The notes beneath the pieces were generated by a model. It had not been told where the DNA came from, made no database searches, and was given only the letters and a program-made list of their open reading frames with translations. A DNA stretch of 64,000 bases, from contig NC_134034.1 in assembly GCF_964204645.1 (NCBI RefSeq), positions 2,078,072 through 2,142,071 of the forward strand, read 5' to 3'. Made by a program: the position numbers and the translations under genes. Positions 1 through 12,800 of the stretch are shown in pieces. The DNA comes from Tubulanus polymorphus. Taxonomy: Eukaryota; Nemertea; Palaeonemertea; Tubulaniformes; Tubulanidae. The first letter of the stretch is position 1; every line of letters starts with the position of its first letter.

Positions 1-324
1 GAATTTTATTCGTACAGTAAACAATGCTCAAGTCGGATCTGTTTGAACTTGGATATTCGTTTGTGACGCAATGTGGAATATATGATTACTAAGTCGGATA
101 TCGCTGATGTCCTTAAAGGTCCGAATTGAGCGGAGTCTACTAAATTTCTATATTTTGTTCTCATGAGCCAATATCCAGCGCCGTCGATTACTTACGTTTA
201 CTTTCTAGAACCCGTTTCCTGCCGGTAGTTAGAATTTTCATTTATAATTCGCCGCATGTTGAGGAAATGTTATTTTATTCACTTAAGCGCACTGCAACTA
301 TATCAATTTAATCTTAGTTTTCGT

Positions 325-603
325 TTAACCCTTTCAGCGCGTCTACACCGCAATGCGGTGTATAAGTCGGTGTATAAGTCGCTAGTACACTGCACCGGGT
401 GTATTATGTAATAATTAGTTTTTATCTCTATTGAAAGATGGCAGCACCTGTCAAACATAGTGAAATACTAGTAACTAACGATACACCGCACCACGGTGTA
501 GACGCACTATAGCTGTATGCCAGTTATTCAATACACTGGGGTGGAAATTTTTTTTAATTTTCGAATTATCTCCAGCACTTAAGGGAAGCACTGAAAGGGT
601 TAA
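325..603. mobile_element. TTAA-ended MITE, ~279 bp, with internal hairpins
   Basis: The ends are inverted: TTAACCCTTTCAGCGC at the left and GCACTGAAAGGGTTAA at the right, each including TTAA. Inside are short palindromes of the type ACACCGCAnTGCGGTGT and a shared segment, GAAAGATGGCAGCACCTGTC. Near-complete copies lie at 36184-36479 and 61329-61624 and partial ones elsewhere. TTAA target choice is typical of piggyBac-like transposases; that link is inference. Confidence 0.8.
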
Positions 604-741
604 TCTGAATTTCTCATAAATGAATTTCATCGATCCTGAATGGTCCTGAAAAAGCGGGGCTAACTAATTACATGAATCCATCCCTCACCGTTTTCGTACT
701 TAAAAATTCAACATATTCTCTTCATTCGCGGTTTCTTTCAG

Positions 742-1987
742 GCAGCGCCAATACGGCCACGCTGACGATATCGCCGCGCAAAGTTCGTCAGATTTCCGAC
801 CCGATTTTACAACTGCTCAATCAACTTCATAAAATCATCTATATTTGCCAGGTATGTACCGAAAGTCTCAATTCACTCGGGGATCGGACCGATAGGAAAA
901 TTACAGTGGCAACTTACCCGGAACAGAGTTTAACGCTCGTTTGTTTGTTTTTTCTACAGTTACCGCCGAGTTTGTGTCACAACCCGCGACGTCGCGCAAT
1001 CGAGATGTTTAAACGAGGTTTATTCACTTCGCAAAGTTCATCGTTGAATTTGAAAAACGAACTGAAAAAAGTAAGTAATCAATATCGCGAATAAATCCCC
1101 CTGTGACATCATCAGATAACGTATTGATTTAACACTTCTAGAAAAGATGGTTTCTCCCATAGCTCTCCCTATGAAATCATGAATTTGATTTAACTGTGAA
1201 GGCGGCCATCTTTTCTGGAAGTGTCTATAGATCAAATCATTGGTAGGTTATTTGATGATGTCGTAGGGAGATGTGTGAAGGCAGCCATCTATTCTGGAAG
1301 AGTCTACAGACAAAATCACTAGTAATTTGATGTCATAGGGGGATTTATGCAGACAGACATCCTAACTGGAAATGTCGTTAGATTAAAACACAAGTAGACA
1401 ATTTGATGATGTCATAGGGGGATGTGTTAAGGCAGCCATCTTTTCTTTAAGTGCATGAACCAAATCATAGGTGGACTGTTTAATGATGTCATAGTCTGAT
1501 TCATAAAGGCAGCGAAAATGGGTCTATAGATCAAATGATAATCATGTAATTTGATGATGTCATAGGGGGATTTATGGAGGCAGACGTCTTTTCTAAAGTG
1601 TCTATAGGGCCTATGTCTTTTTTTCTGTAAAACTATATGCGCATTATGGTTATATATTTGTAGCTGCTGACCGGATCACAAGATCTCATCGATTTCAACT
1701 CAGTCGGTGCGCTGGGAGCAGGCGGTGCCGGCGGATTGGTCGAATCTCCGCTGGCGAGTCGCCAGTTCAGTCGACAGACGAGTCGCGACGCGTCGGCCGC
1801 CGGGACGGATGACTCCGACATCGGTTTCACCTACGAACAGATGCAGTCGATTATCGAGGGCGCGCTCGTCGAGAGCGGATACTACGACATGTCGACGACC
1901 GCGCGTAATAAAAACACGGGCCTCGGACTGATCGGTAATCAACAGTTCGAACAGGCCAGACGTAAAATGTCTTTCGACGTTCCGTAA
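742..1987 (+). CDS. C-terminal three exons of an unidentified protein
   Basis: Three exons join in frame: 742-851 (acceptor TTTCTTTCAG, enters needing one upstream base, donor CAG|GTATGT), 960-1070 (acceptor TTTTTCTACAG, donor AAA|GTAAGT) and 1664-1987 (acceptor TATATTTGTAG, stop TAA at 1985-1987). Together they give 180 complete codons. The first two exons are helical and basic, with a segment reading RRRAIEMFKRGLF. The last is low-complexity (Gly/Ala-rich, then Ser/Arg/Asp) and ends with a polar segment, YEQMQSIIEGALVESGYYD, and a tail ending MSFDVP. The GC-rich coding stretches stand out from the AT-rich surroundings. The N-terminal part lies left of the window. I do not recognise the family. 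It looks like the tail of a large helical-repeat cytoplasmic protein, but that is only an impression. Confidence 0.8.
1140..1615. repeat. Degenerate ~75-bp repeat cluster with TGATGTCATAGGGGG core
   Basis: About six diverged copies lie in the intron before the last exon of the 742-1987 gene. Each contains the core TGATGATGTCATAGGGGG, then a stretch like GGCAGCCATCTTTTCTGG, then GTCTATAGATCAAATCA. The same family recurs at 2570-3075 and in a PAN2 intron at 36815-37205. Confidence 0.8.
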
Positions 1988-2497
1988 GCTCGTGGCTTTC
2001 GAAACCGGAGGTATATTTCGGGATGTACAGTGAGAATAGCGTCGTCGTAGCTGCGATGATCATTGCGCAAGGGCGGGTTTAGGGGGGTTCACTGGGTGGA
2101 CTGGTCCGCCCCTTCAAAATGTGCCCTTCAAAAAATCTGAAAAGATATATTTTGCAAAGAAAACTTTAAAAAGACGAAATATAGATCCAAATGATCCCTC
2201 ATAACAGCAGGAAAAGCCCCTTTCTGCTCTGAATTTCTTTGATAGGGCGACCAGAACTCCCACCAATGTTTTGTACTCGTAGCCTTCGCATTGCGAAATC
2301 TCACCCTTTTCAGTTACAACCCATTCTAAAAATCCTAGATCTATCCTCGTTGCATTGACGACTTATCCAAGTGACGAAATATCACATAGTGAATTTAATT
2401 GGAAATAGAAAATTGGGACTCAAAAATCGTGACGACGTAAGCGATGTTTTGACTTTCAAAATGACGACTTACGAGTGTATTTTTTTTTCTTTCTGTA

Positions 2498-2503
2498 AAT
2501 AAA
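2498..2503 (+). terminator. AATAAA poly(A) signal
   Basis: This is a canonical AATAAA 510 nt after the stop codon of the gene ending at 1987. A second AATAAA lies near 4532, after a 41-bp minisatellite, so a longer 3' UTR is possible. Confidence 0.4.
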
Positions 2504-2569
2504 GCCACCGGTAAAAGTTCTTTCAAAAGATATTTCTGCTGACTAGACACTATAACACGGATCGGGTTA

Positions 2570-3075
2570 TTATAAAATAGTTCATTGCATCCATGAAGTT
2601 CCCTGATGACATTACTAATTTCATGATGTCATTAATGCATTACATCAAATTGCTCGTAGACAATTTGATGTACTGCATTAATGTAGGCTGACATCTCTTT
2701 CTGGAAGTGTCTATGGACCAGTAATCACTATAAGACAATTTGATGATGTCATAGGGGGATTTATGTAGGGGGCCGTCTTTTCTAAGAGTGTCTATAGATC
2801 AAATTACTAATAGGTGATTTGATGATGTCATCCTTGCGCCATCTTCTCTTAAAGGGTCTGTAGATTGATAAAATGATGTCATAGGGGGTTTTATGGAGGC
2901 AGCCATCTTTTCTTGAAGTGTCTATAGATGAAATATTCATTCCATGATGTCATAGGGGGTTTTATGAAGGCAAACATAATTTTTGTAAGTGTTTAAAGTT
3001 GAAATCATAATTTATGATGTCATAGGGCCATTTTATGGTAGTAGCCATCTTTTCCGGAATTGTCTACCAATGATT
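2570..3075. repeat. Second cluster of the TGATGTCATAGGGGG repeat
   Basis: This holds about six diverged copies of the repeat seen at 1140-1615, here downstream of the stop codon of the first gene. Confidence 0.75.
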
Positions 3076-3509
3076 CCTCAAAAATATGGATGAAATTTAT
3101 ACATATGTTGAACTGGTCTTTTCAGGGTTTATCTTCTCTGAAATTTGTGGGGAGGGAGTACTCTCTGAGATGAGGAGGATTGAAGGGGTAATTCAGTCAT
3201 TTTTTCAAACATTTACCTATTATTTGTACAGCATATTTTTAATTGCTCATTCGTGATTAATGATTAATTTATATATCGATGAAAATTGATCAATTTTCCT
3301 GAAATGTATTCATCATCTTCAAGCCGTCCATCTACCTACCTACCTGTCCACCATGTTTTAAATCATAATAAGATTATCATTATTCATTATTAAGATAATT
3401 ATTAATAATATTGTTAGTAAGTCAGTACTTGTTAAATGTTTTAAGAATGTCCACTTTGTGTCTCATTGTTAACAGTTAGTTCGTTGTACAGATGAAATTT
3501 GTATTACTA

Positions 3510-4005
3510 TGATTGTCCCCGATTGTCGAGAACAATCTCTGAAAATGGTTTTCTGTCCCCTGATTGTCAGGAACAGTCTCTAAAAATAGCATTCTGTCCC
3601 CTGATTGTCAGGAACAGTGTCTGAAAATGGTTAACTGTCCCCTGATTGTCAGGAACAGTCTCTAAAAATAGTATTCTGTCCCCTGATTGACAGGAACAGT
3701 GTCTGAAAATGGTTAACTGTCCCCTGATTGTCAGGAACAGTGTCTGAAAATGGTTTACTATCCCCTGATTGTCAGGAACAGTGTCTGAAAATAGTATTCT
3801 GTCCCCTGATTGTCAGGAACAGTGTCTGAAAATGGTTTACTGTCCCCTGATTGTCAGGAACAGTGTCTGAAAATAGTATTCTGTCCCCTGATTGTTTGGA
3901 ACAGTCTCTGAAAATGTTTAACTGTCCCCAGATTGTCATGAACAGTCTCTAAAATGGTATTCTGTCCCCTGAATGTCAGGAACAGTCTCTAAAATGGTTA
4001 ACTGT
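3510..4005. repeat. 41-bp minisatellite, about 12 copies
   Basis: The unit begins CTGTCCCCTGATTGTCAGG and continues AACAGTGTCTGAAAATGGTTAA. CCTGATTGTCAGG is itself a small inverted repeat. Copies differ by a few substitutions (TCTCT or TGTCT, GGTTAA or AGTATT). It lies in the 3' flank of the first gene. Confidence 0.9.
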
Positions 4006-4009
4006 GGGG

Positions 4010-6240
4010 TCGCTCATGTTCTCATTCCACATAAATGTTAATTGTTAAATAGCCGTCCATGTGTTATAAAAATCGCCAGTCAAATTTTAAATGTAAATAC
4101 ATTCAGAAAAAGTAAATATATCATGTTTTCTTCTCCCTGTTTTACACTGATCTTTTGTCGATATTCTTTTAATTACATGACAACTTAATGTACAATCAAT
4201 TAATTCCATGTCAATAGTCAGATTTTTATTGAATATTTTATCATTTGCATGACTTGATATCTTATTTCATCCATACATTACAATCAATATACGAACGTTT
4301 GGATTTGATTTTAATGTCCGTCCAGAAATTTTTTATCTCATGCATGTAGCTTATACTGTCCGTATTATGTCTGTGTTCCCTGAAAATGGTTTACTGTCCT
4401 CTAATTGTTGCGAGCATTCCAAACTTCATGGTTCCTCTATTGAAAATCAATACAATCGCAGACGATACATCTTTTTAACCGTTATTTTCAAACGAGTCAA
4501 TGTAAATATATACATGTAATATACACTGAGAAATAAAACACTAAATCTTCGTTGAATTTGTGATATTGTTCTTTCACTTTTTTAGTTTTTGAAAGTTGCT
4601 TCTGTTTCCTTGGTTTGTAGGCTAGGGCCAGTTGAACAATCGAGGCTTAGATTGGAGACCTGTTAGACCAACTTAGTTATAGCTATCTCAGTTAATTTAA
4701 GACCGAATCCTAGGATTAGAGCTCACTTCTGGGCTGTAGTCGCCGTTGTACAGCTGGGCCCTCTGTCCACTTGATGGCGCCCTGGTTGGGTTTTGAAGGT
4801 TCTGATTCTTTCCTCAAGGTGGCGTGAACGGTTAAGCTTGAAGGTTCGTATACGTTCCACTAGGTGGAGGAGAAGTCAAGCTGTCCCGAGGACGCAGTGT
4901 TTCACCTCTGATTAAGAAACAGAAATTGTCATCAAACCAGAATAGTCAAAATTCTTCTACACAGCCAATATTCGTTGAGATTTCAGACAAGCAACTAAAG
5001 CAAATTTGTTATCAGAACTCGAAAAACATCCACCTATATCATCATCCTTATCCCAATTAGACGGCCGACGAGAACAGGGAAGCTGGATACAATTCTGTCC
5101 CACCTTTCTCAAGCTGGAATTTCTCGATGAACTACAGTTCCGGTTCTAGTCAGCTTGGAACGACTATCTTTGAAATTACGTACGACTCCTTGCACCATGG
5201 AGAAATGGTCTGACTCTTACGGGTTTTGATTCTGGCCAGTAGATTGAAGGCTATGACTGAACATTCCAATGACTGAACACTCTAATCTGCTCAATCAGGT
5301 GATGAGTTTTGGTCCATATATGATATATGTAAATTCTCTAGTTTTTACGTCTATGGTCCACTCCACTAGCGGCTCCATGATGATGATGATGGCCGGCAGT
5401 GGTTGGAAAATATACATTCTTCCGTTTCGGTTTGGCAGCACCGTTTTAGTTTTAGATGTCTGCTGAGGTCATACGCAACTAAAAGAAACGATTCTTTGTA
5501 GTAAACTACCAAATTTATTAATGTACCTATATACTGACATATATATCTAACATTCCTAGATCCGCGAATCGATCTACATCAATATTCGATTAAAGACATC
5601 AGATTTAAACGACATTAGATCTACGACATTAATGCAAAACGCTTTGAATATCATATATACATACTATCATGAATTGAATGAAATATTCAGAGAAGTAGAT
5701 TTCCCAAATTGACTGAGTTTTAAATCCTGAATGTTTAAGCCTATATACATCTTCACCCGTCAAGGGATTCGAACCCACTACGCTAAAGCTGTTCCCCGAA
5801 CCCCTTGACCTCACGAGTCGTTGGAGTCGTTACTAGCCGACCAGAATCTGGTCGTACCAATCACAGCGCTTGTAACAAACCGTCAGTAGACTTCTGTTGG
5901 TTTTCCCGTTAAATTGACCAATCAGCGAACGTTTTACCGAACAAGGAAGTATTTCGCAAATCGATATATGACGTCACGCGCAACAGCGCCAGTAATGAAA
6001 TCACGCTTCGTGAGGCCAGGGGGCTGGTGGAAGCGAGTTCAGGAGTGATACCGGACCCCTGGCAAGCGAGGATGGGATATGGGAGGTCTATCCGATACAA
6101 AGACATATTAATTTACCAATATATACACGAATATGCTCGCTTAAACTTATAATATCAGTAAATCCAAAAAACTCTCGCTCTCCCCCTAAAAAGTCTACAA
6201 GAGAAATTGAAAAACTATCGATATGTTTGAGTTTAGGTGG
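4010..6240. other. Non-coding flank between the first gene and the Ig-like gene
   Basis: I see no supportable gene here. There is a second AATAAA near 4532 and a tRNA-like B-box region near 5760. A dispersed repeat at 6006-6090 (AGGGGGCTGGTGGAA, then a TACCGGACCCCTGGCAAG-like segment) recurs at 61636-61715. Short open frames here have no splice context or family similarity. Confidence 0.6.
5758..5830 (-). repeat. tRNA-derived SINE-like fragment
   Basis: On the minus strand an A-box-like TAGCGTAGTGG runs directly into a B box, GGTTCGAATCCC. No cloverleaf can be folded, so this is a decayed SINE head and not a tRNA gene. Confidence 0.4.
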
Positions 6241-6269
6241 GGGGGGGGGGGGTTTATTGAGTGGAACTG

Positions 6270-6625
6270 GCCGCGCTATAGACACCGAGAACCAGTTGCA
6301 CAGTCAAGGCTTACGGCCGACTTATAGTTCCATAGCCAAATGCCCGCGTAAGATCTTGGTTCCATAGCCAATCTAATGACTTCAGCTTAAGCTCATTTTG
6401 GTTCTATGACCAGTCTAAGCGCAACTCGATTCTATATAACCAATCTAACGACTAATGACCAATCTTAGCTCATTTTGGTGTTACGTGTAGCAAGAGCCAA
6501 TCTAACAACGTTGGCGTAGGACCAGTGTAAGCTGATTTTGGTTTCATACCCAATCTAACAACTTAAAACCATTCTGAGCTCATTTTGGTTTTTATAACCA
6601 ATCTAACACCTAAGGTAACACTGAC
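6270..6625. mobile_element. Nested copies of a GGCCGGTT-ended MITE
   Basis: Repeated modules like CTAAGCTCATTTTGGTTCTATAGCCAATCTAAC match the interior of the family whose best intact copy is at 43890-44029. At least three partial copies are run together here. A homopolymer G run (about 6240-6252) marks the left edge. Confidence 0.6.
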
Positions 6626-6845
6626 TCAGTCTCTTTAATGCTGACAGCCGAAATCAAAAACACGCTTATTTTTGGCCCAAAGGTCAATAACAACTCAATA
6701 GACAGTCTACGCTCATCCTGCGCGAATCGCGAATCTAGCAATTTAAGCGGCGACTCTTTTCCTTCGAGAGACTCCTATTATACCGCGAAGTCATGACTGG
6801 GCAACATGGTCCCAGGCGTCCCCGGAAATAGACCGAGTGACGTCA

Positions 6846-9800
6846 TTATTCCTCCTTCTTCCTACGGCGTCTACGTCGTCTGCGTTTACGGTTTTTCCTC
6901 GGTTTGGTTTCGTTTTCATGTTTGTTACGTCGCGGTTGTTTCGTGTGCGCGACATCCAGAAATATCATTTGCATTTCCATGTTTCCGTACGGACTTTTTA
7001 TCCGCACGATGTAGCTACCGGTGTTCTTCCGCGTTACGTTGTGTAGTCTTACCCGGAAGTCTAACCAGCGACTGTAGTACCGCCCGTTTGCAAAGTGTGG
7101 CGCCACCAGTATTGTATACTGCTTCTCTGAAAAATGTATTTCAAATCATTTAAGATAGTCCAATGATATTTCCTTGTCCCTGAAAATGTTCCATCATAGG
7201 CTTGAATCCCGGAAACATTTATGTTGCACGCGTTAATTTCATAAATTTCAATTACTGCAGCAATACAGGATTCCACTTGTGGCAAGTGAGGATCCGCCAA
7301 GTGTCGCTAGTGTGCAGTAGGACATCTACTCATTATTAGCAATTCACTTGTGGCAAGTGAGGATCCAACATGATAAACGAAAGAAAGATTAACGAAGCGA
7401 AATTTTCGCTAAGACCGCGACTGTTAGTCACGCCACCTATACTTACTGTATTTCATTTTCTGCCAGTTATGAAACACGTCAATCGATTTGACTTTACCGA
7501 GAACCTCGCAATACAAATCTACAATAGAAAATGCAAATTAATTCTATAAAGATCGAGATCTGTCCTAAATTTGGCATAACGCGAAACACTGGCGCTAAAA
7601 CCTGACTGAAAACATTTCTGAACAATATCAGCTGGGTTTAGTTGCTAGTGCAATATGCGATCTTTTCAGCTGGGTTTAGTTGCTAGTGCAATATGCGATC
7701 TTTTCAGGCGAGGACATAAACCTTCATTTTCCAATCAAAGCGCCCCCTAGTGTCTGGAAATGGAATTTTGCATTCAAGCGCACGTCGTCAGTAAACTTAA
7801 GAACACGGTACACGCACACTCGCGCAAACTCGCGCGCACACTCGCACACACATACACCTGCCTGATTTCCAATCAGAATAATTTTTAATCGCCTGGTCGC
7901 GCCGCTGAAGTCATCAATTTCCCTCGTCGGTGCAAATCGCAACAATTCCACGTCGGGTTCGATAAAAATTCAATTTCGCACCGTCCGATCGAAACCGTCC
8001 GTAACCCGTCTAATCAAGCAGACGATATTGCTGCGCTGGAAACCTGTCCATTCGAGCGGAATGATCATGTTACGTTGGGCGATTACACAAACGCTTTACG
8101 TCGATTCCGATAACGGAATCAAGACGTTTTACAAGACGGATATTCTGCGACGTTTTATGTCTTAAACGGGGGTCGACAATTGTGTCGATTCAACTCTCCA
8201 AAGGATTTCCTCTCTCATCTCTATTTCTATTTTTGTGTCGTCTACCCAGCATTGATCGATGTCACTGATGACGATGATTTGTTTCTAGTTTTATCACCGT
8301 GTTGTGTATCAAAAATCAAACTTGACGCTTGAAAGAACTTGAATTTTGGAACTTGAGTTCGGTACAAAATATCAAGGCACAGGAGTCCACGTGAAGCACA
8401 GTTAGGACAGGTCTTGTGTTGTTGGGGCGGCCCTAGGAAGGTGTCGACAGGTTCAAGCATAGTATCTTAACTTTATATCTTAAATGCCAGTTTTAGTTAT
8501 CTAGATATCTCCGAATCTAATGTTTTAGGTTCGGTTGGTGAGAAGTTGCAAAATCTTATTTAATGACACCGTTTTTCATCTTCTGATATATCCTGATACT
8601 GTACCAAACAGCATCTATTGAGGAAGCTAAATAACGTACCGACATATGGTATGGGTTTTCGGTCCCAGTTACGCGTTATAGCGTTACGACATCTCCACAA
8701 CATCACATCCGTATCGTACATACGTAAATAATTGTTGATATCCTGAAATTAGTTTCAAGATTTATGATTAGAATAATGAGAAAAAGCTATGAAATATCGT
8801 TCAACACGCTCGTATAGCTAGCACTTTTATTGGCAGCTTTTCTACAAAAGGGAGGGTCAATTTAAAAGCTAAAAAAGGCCTACCTTTGGGGCAAATCAGA
8901 ATAAAAGGCGAAAATATTGCCCCTAAATCTAGGCTAGAGGAAGGTTAATCGTAGGAATTGATGGGACTCGAACCAAAGACATCGAGGCTCGGAGGCCAAC
9001 TAACAACCCACGGGGCCACTTAACCGTGGTGACCAAATATCAAGTTTGTCTGGTTTATGTAGGCGTTCGGTGACCAGCCAGGTTAAGTGACCAATCAGGT
9101 GTGGTGATTTTCAAATGCCCTATTCACCGACAGTTCGGAATTCTCTGCTTACTGGAGGTTTTTTTTTTATCAGGTCCGAGATTTGCAAGGGAAGTCTTCT
9201 TAGGCCAACCTTCCAACAAAAATTCAACATTGAGAAAAAAGATAGAGCATAGGACGACAGTGATTCGAAATAAGACTTTAAAACTCAGGGAAAACATTTA
9301 CATCCGTAAACAATTCCACATGGCTAGAAAAGTTGTATTAAACCAGAAACGTGAATATATACATGCACATGTAGTAGTTTGAGGGTTAGAAACTCTGCCC
9401 TCGCAGGAGTGGGAGCATAATGGGCATGTGCCCCCGTCGCGATCTTCCCGTACGTTTTTGAGACGGCAATATTTTTCAGGGAAATCATTCCACCCATAAC
9501 TGATAGATCAACAGCCCCAATGATAAGCTTATATTCTCATCTATGTCACTGAAGGGCCTGAAAATTCCATTTAAATGCACTGAAACTTCATAATCTTCCA
9601 AACCCCTTCACGGCTTCACGGTCACTAATACGTGGACACTGGCCTTTTCAGTATAGATGCCCTTTTAATTTGTCATGATTTCTTTGCGCTCCTGTTAAAG
9701 TCCGCCTCTGGGTCTTCATAACAGCTTCGACGGGTAAATATTGGCTCATTTACCTGACGAAGCTGCTATGAAGCGAATAACTCGCAAGTTTTGATAAAAT

Positions 9801-12800
9801 CAAGTTGACCTTTACGGCAGATCTAACAGCAGTCTTCGCGTTTGTTTGATAAACAATTTTAGCGGGCCAAAAATGATACATCATAATCGCTACAAGAAAA
9901 AACAAATTTCACAAATAAATCATACGACACGTTTTTCACGAATCGCTTGCACGGTTAATTTTCTTCGATCGCTTCCGAGTCTGAGTTGATTAAAGGAGAG
10001 AAAAAAAAACAATTTGACAGAAATCTAAATCGACATCGCGTCCGTAATCATCGCGCTTCACAGGCGGCGCGGCGATCACGTGACGACGTGGTGCGCACGC
10101 ATGCAGAGCGCGGCGGAAGTAACTAGCTGTCTCGTAATTAGTTAAATTTACGTTCGAACACGGGGAGTAGACAGCGCAAGTTCTGGGAGATGGGGCGTGA
10201 CAACAGACTGACGACGTCATATTAGTCTTTGAACGTCACAGATGTGTGAAGACTGACTACGAAGATGGAACACATATAGATTCAATATTTATCCTGGCTA
10301 CTTCAGGTTCTACACAAACCTTTGCGTTTGGGATCAGTTAAATCATACCGCGTATTGAAATGATCATAGAACAGTGGAACTGACAACGGTGGAACTGGCA
10401 GGGGTTCAGAGTTAACTTTTAAGAAATATAGGATTGAACATATTGACAATAGAATATTTTCTGGGGCCATCTTCACACAAAAATTACACTAACAAAACTA
10501 TGGAACTGGATTCAAAATCAAATTAAAACCCACACAACCGTGGAACTGGATTCAGAGTCAAATTAAACCCACACAACTGTAGAAATGGATTCAGAGTCAA
10601 ATTAAACCCACACGACTGTGGAACTGGATTCAGAGTCAAATTAAACCCACAAAACTGTGGAACTGGATTCAGAGTCAAATTAAACCCACACAACTGTGGA
10701 ACTGGATTCAGAGTCAAATTAAACCCACACAACTGTGGAACTGGATTCAGAGTCAAATTGAAACCCGCACAACTGTGGAACTGGATTCAGAGTCAAATTA
10801 AACCCACACAACTGTGGAACTGGATTCAGAGTCAAATCAAACCCACACAACTGGAACTGGGTTCAGAGTCAAATTAAACCCACACAACTGTAGAACTGGA
10901 TTCGGAGTCAAACTTAACCCACACACATCTGTGAAACTGGGTTCAGAGTCAAATTAAGCCCACACAACTGTCGAATTGGATCCAGAGTCGAATGAAGCCA
11001 AAACCTGTGAAACCGGGTTCAGAGTCTAATTAAACCCACACAACTGTGGAATTGGATCCAGAGTCGAATGAAGCCAAAACCTGTGGAACGTAATCTTCTA
11101 ACGAGACCTATTTTTCATACGATTGTGACGCGTATACGGCTGCTGTTGTTATGAAGTTATCACACTTTACGCGGCCTGTGTATAAATGATGTATTGTTTT
11201 AGATCGCTGATAAATGCCTCCCTCGATCGTATTTAGAAGTGAACGTGATCAGAAATTCTAAATTGGAAAATTCCATCATCCGTTTTTCGTAAAATTACAG
11301 CTCACTAGTGTCTACTGTATCACGCGTGAAACACGTGAAACACGTGCAACAAGGCGCCTTTTCGTTAATTCAGAAATTGGTTTTTACAGATAGCGCGGCG
11401 ATTGCTCATCTTTATACCACTTTCGGGCTTGGGGTAATTTTTCACTTTCATCCTACTGAACGTCCCCTGTAAAAGGTCGTGTACGTAGACCCCTAGGCCC
11501 GGTTTTATAGACTGGTATTGCCTTAAACCTAGTTGTGGCTAACACAATTGAAAATGAATGGAGTTAGCCCCCATGTTAAAAGGTAATACCAGTCTATAAA
11601 ACCGGCCCCTGGGATCCAGTTCTACAGTTTGTGCTGGTTCATTGACTCTGAACACAGTTCCACAGTTGTGTGTGTTTACTTTCACTCTCTTCGTTTTAAG
11701 AGTCCACGGTTAACTTCCCATTGATTGTGGATCCAGTTCCACACACGTTTTTATTTGACTCCCAGCCCAGTAAACCGGTGCTTTTATTTCGAAAAATAAA
11801 CAAAAAGCGTTGTCAGATTTTCTTGATAACAATAATTCTAATCGCCAGACGAACTCGCGTCGGCCATTAGGAACAATGCATCCGTGTTTTAGCGGATTTT
11901 TAGCGATACTCTGTGAGAGACTAAAAGAACTCGACGCGGCGACTACTGATAAAACCTATACCCTTATCGAAACGCCTGCGAGAGATAAGAGATAAACCCT
12001 CAGCCCGCGGATATAAAACAACGTTTTCACGATTGATAAATCTCAATAACTCATCGACGTATTTCCGCTATGCGTTTACTACCGGGCAGACGAAAACCAC
12101 TTGACGATACATAAAGAAAGCAAATTTGATAAAGAATTCAATAACTGCGGAATAAGACCCTAGACCCCGCTAGATATTTACATTAGCCGATTTATTATTT
12201 GCTCGCGTGTCTTCTCGAGACGGTACACAAGAGGTTTCCCTTTCTTATCGCGCCCGAGATGATAAGCTTGTCTCGTAAGCTTTTTCGAATTAGGAAACCT
12301 TCCGAAGCCCTCGGACGACGAGAAGTCAGTTGCGCATCTAACTCTCAGCTGAAATCAGCTCAATTTCGATTTTCTATAAACTCTTGGCTCAAATCTTGGT
12401 TCTGTTAATCAAGTCAGATATTGGGTATAAATTGATCGGAATAGTCCGGCAACCAATCTAGCCCCGATATTGATGACGTAGTGCGCATCCACTAGCACGA
12501 TATTCTAATTGATTATCAAAAATGTATGGAAAATGCATCGGGTGCGTAAGAAAAGGTCCGCAATTTTACCAATGACTGCGACTGCAAAGTGTCTTATTGT
12601 AAAGTAATGTTTATATTCATTGTTTTGATGTTTTCTGATCAGAGTACCAAATATTAAAACCAAATGAGAGCTGACCTCGCATCAAAAGGTCGAGCCTTCG
12701 CCGCTTGGCTTTACCAGGGAAGTGTGACCCTTGCTTTACTGATCTGGTTTAGGCCCACTCATAGTTTATATTGCGCGCCCCTTGGAGGGCCCTAGCCCTA

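Noticed and set aside
7724-7951. Additional Ig-gene exon on the minus strand near a CA/CG microsatellite
   Set aside because: A short segment has acceptor-like sequence, but exons 8742-8640 and 7518-7447 already join in exact phase, and inserting it would break the frame.
8242-8460. Possible exon sharing GDKTxNKSSSSV with the frame at 15434-15643
   Set aside because: The shared peptide comes from a repeated DNA segment on the minus strand at both places and lacks consistent splice sites; probably a dispersed repeat.
8948-9034. tRNA gene on the minus strand
   Set aside because: A and B boxes are present but no cloverleaf folds; SINE remnant.
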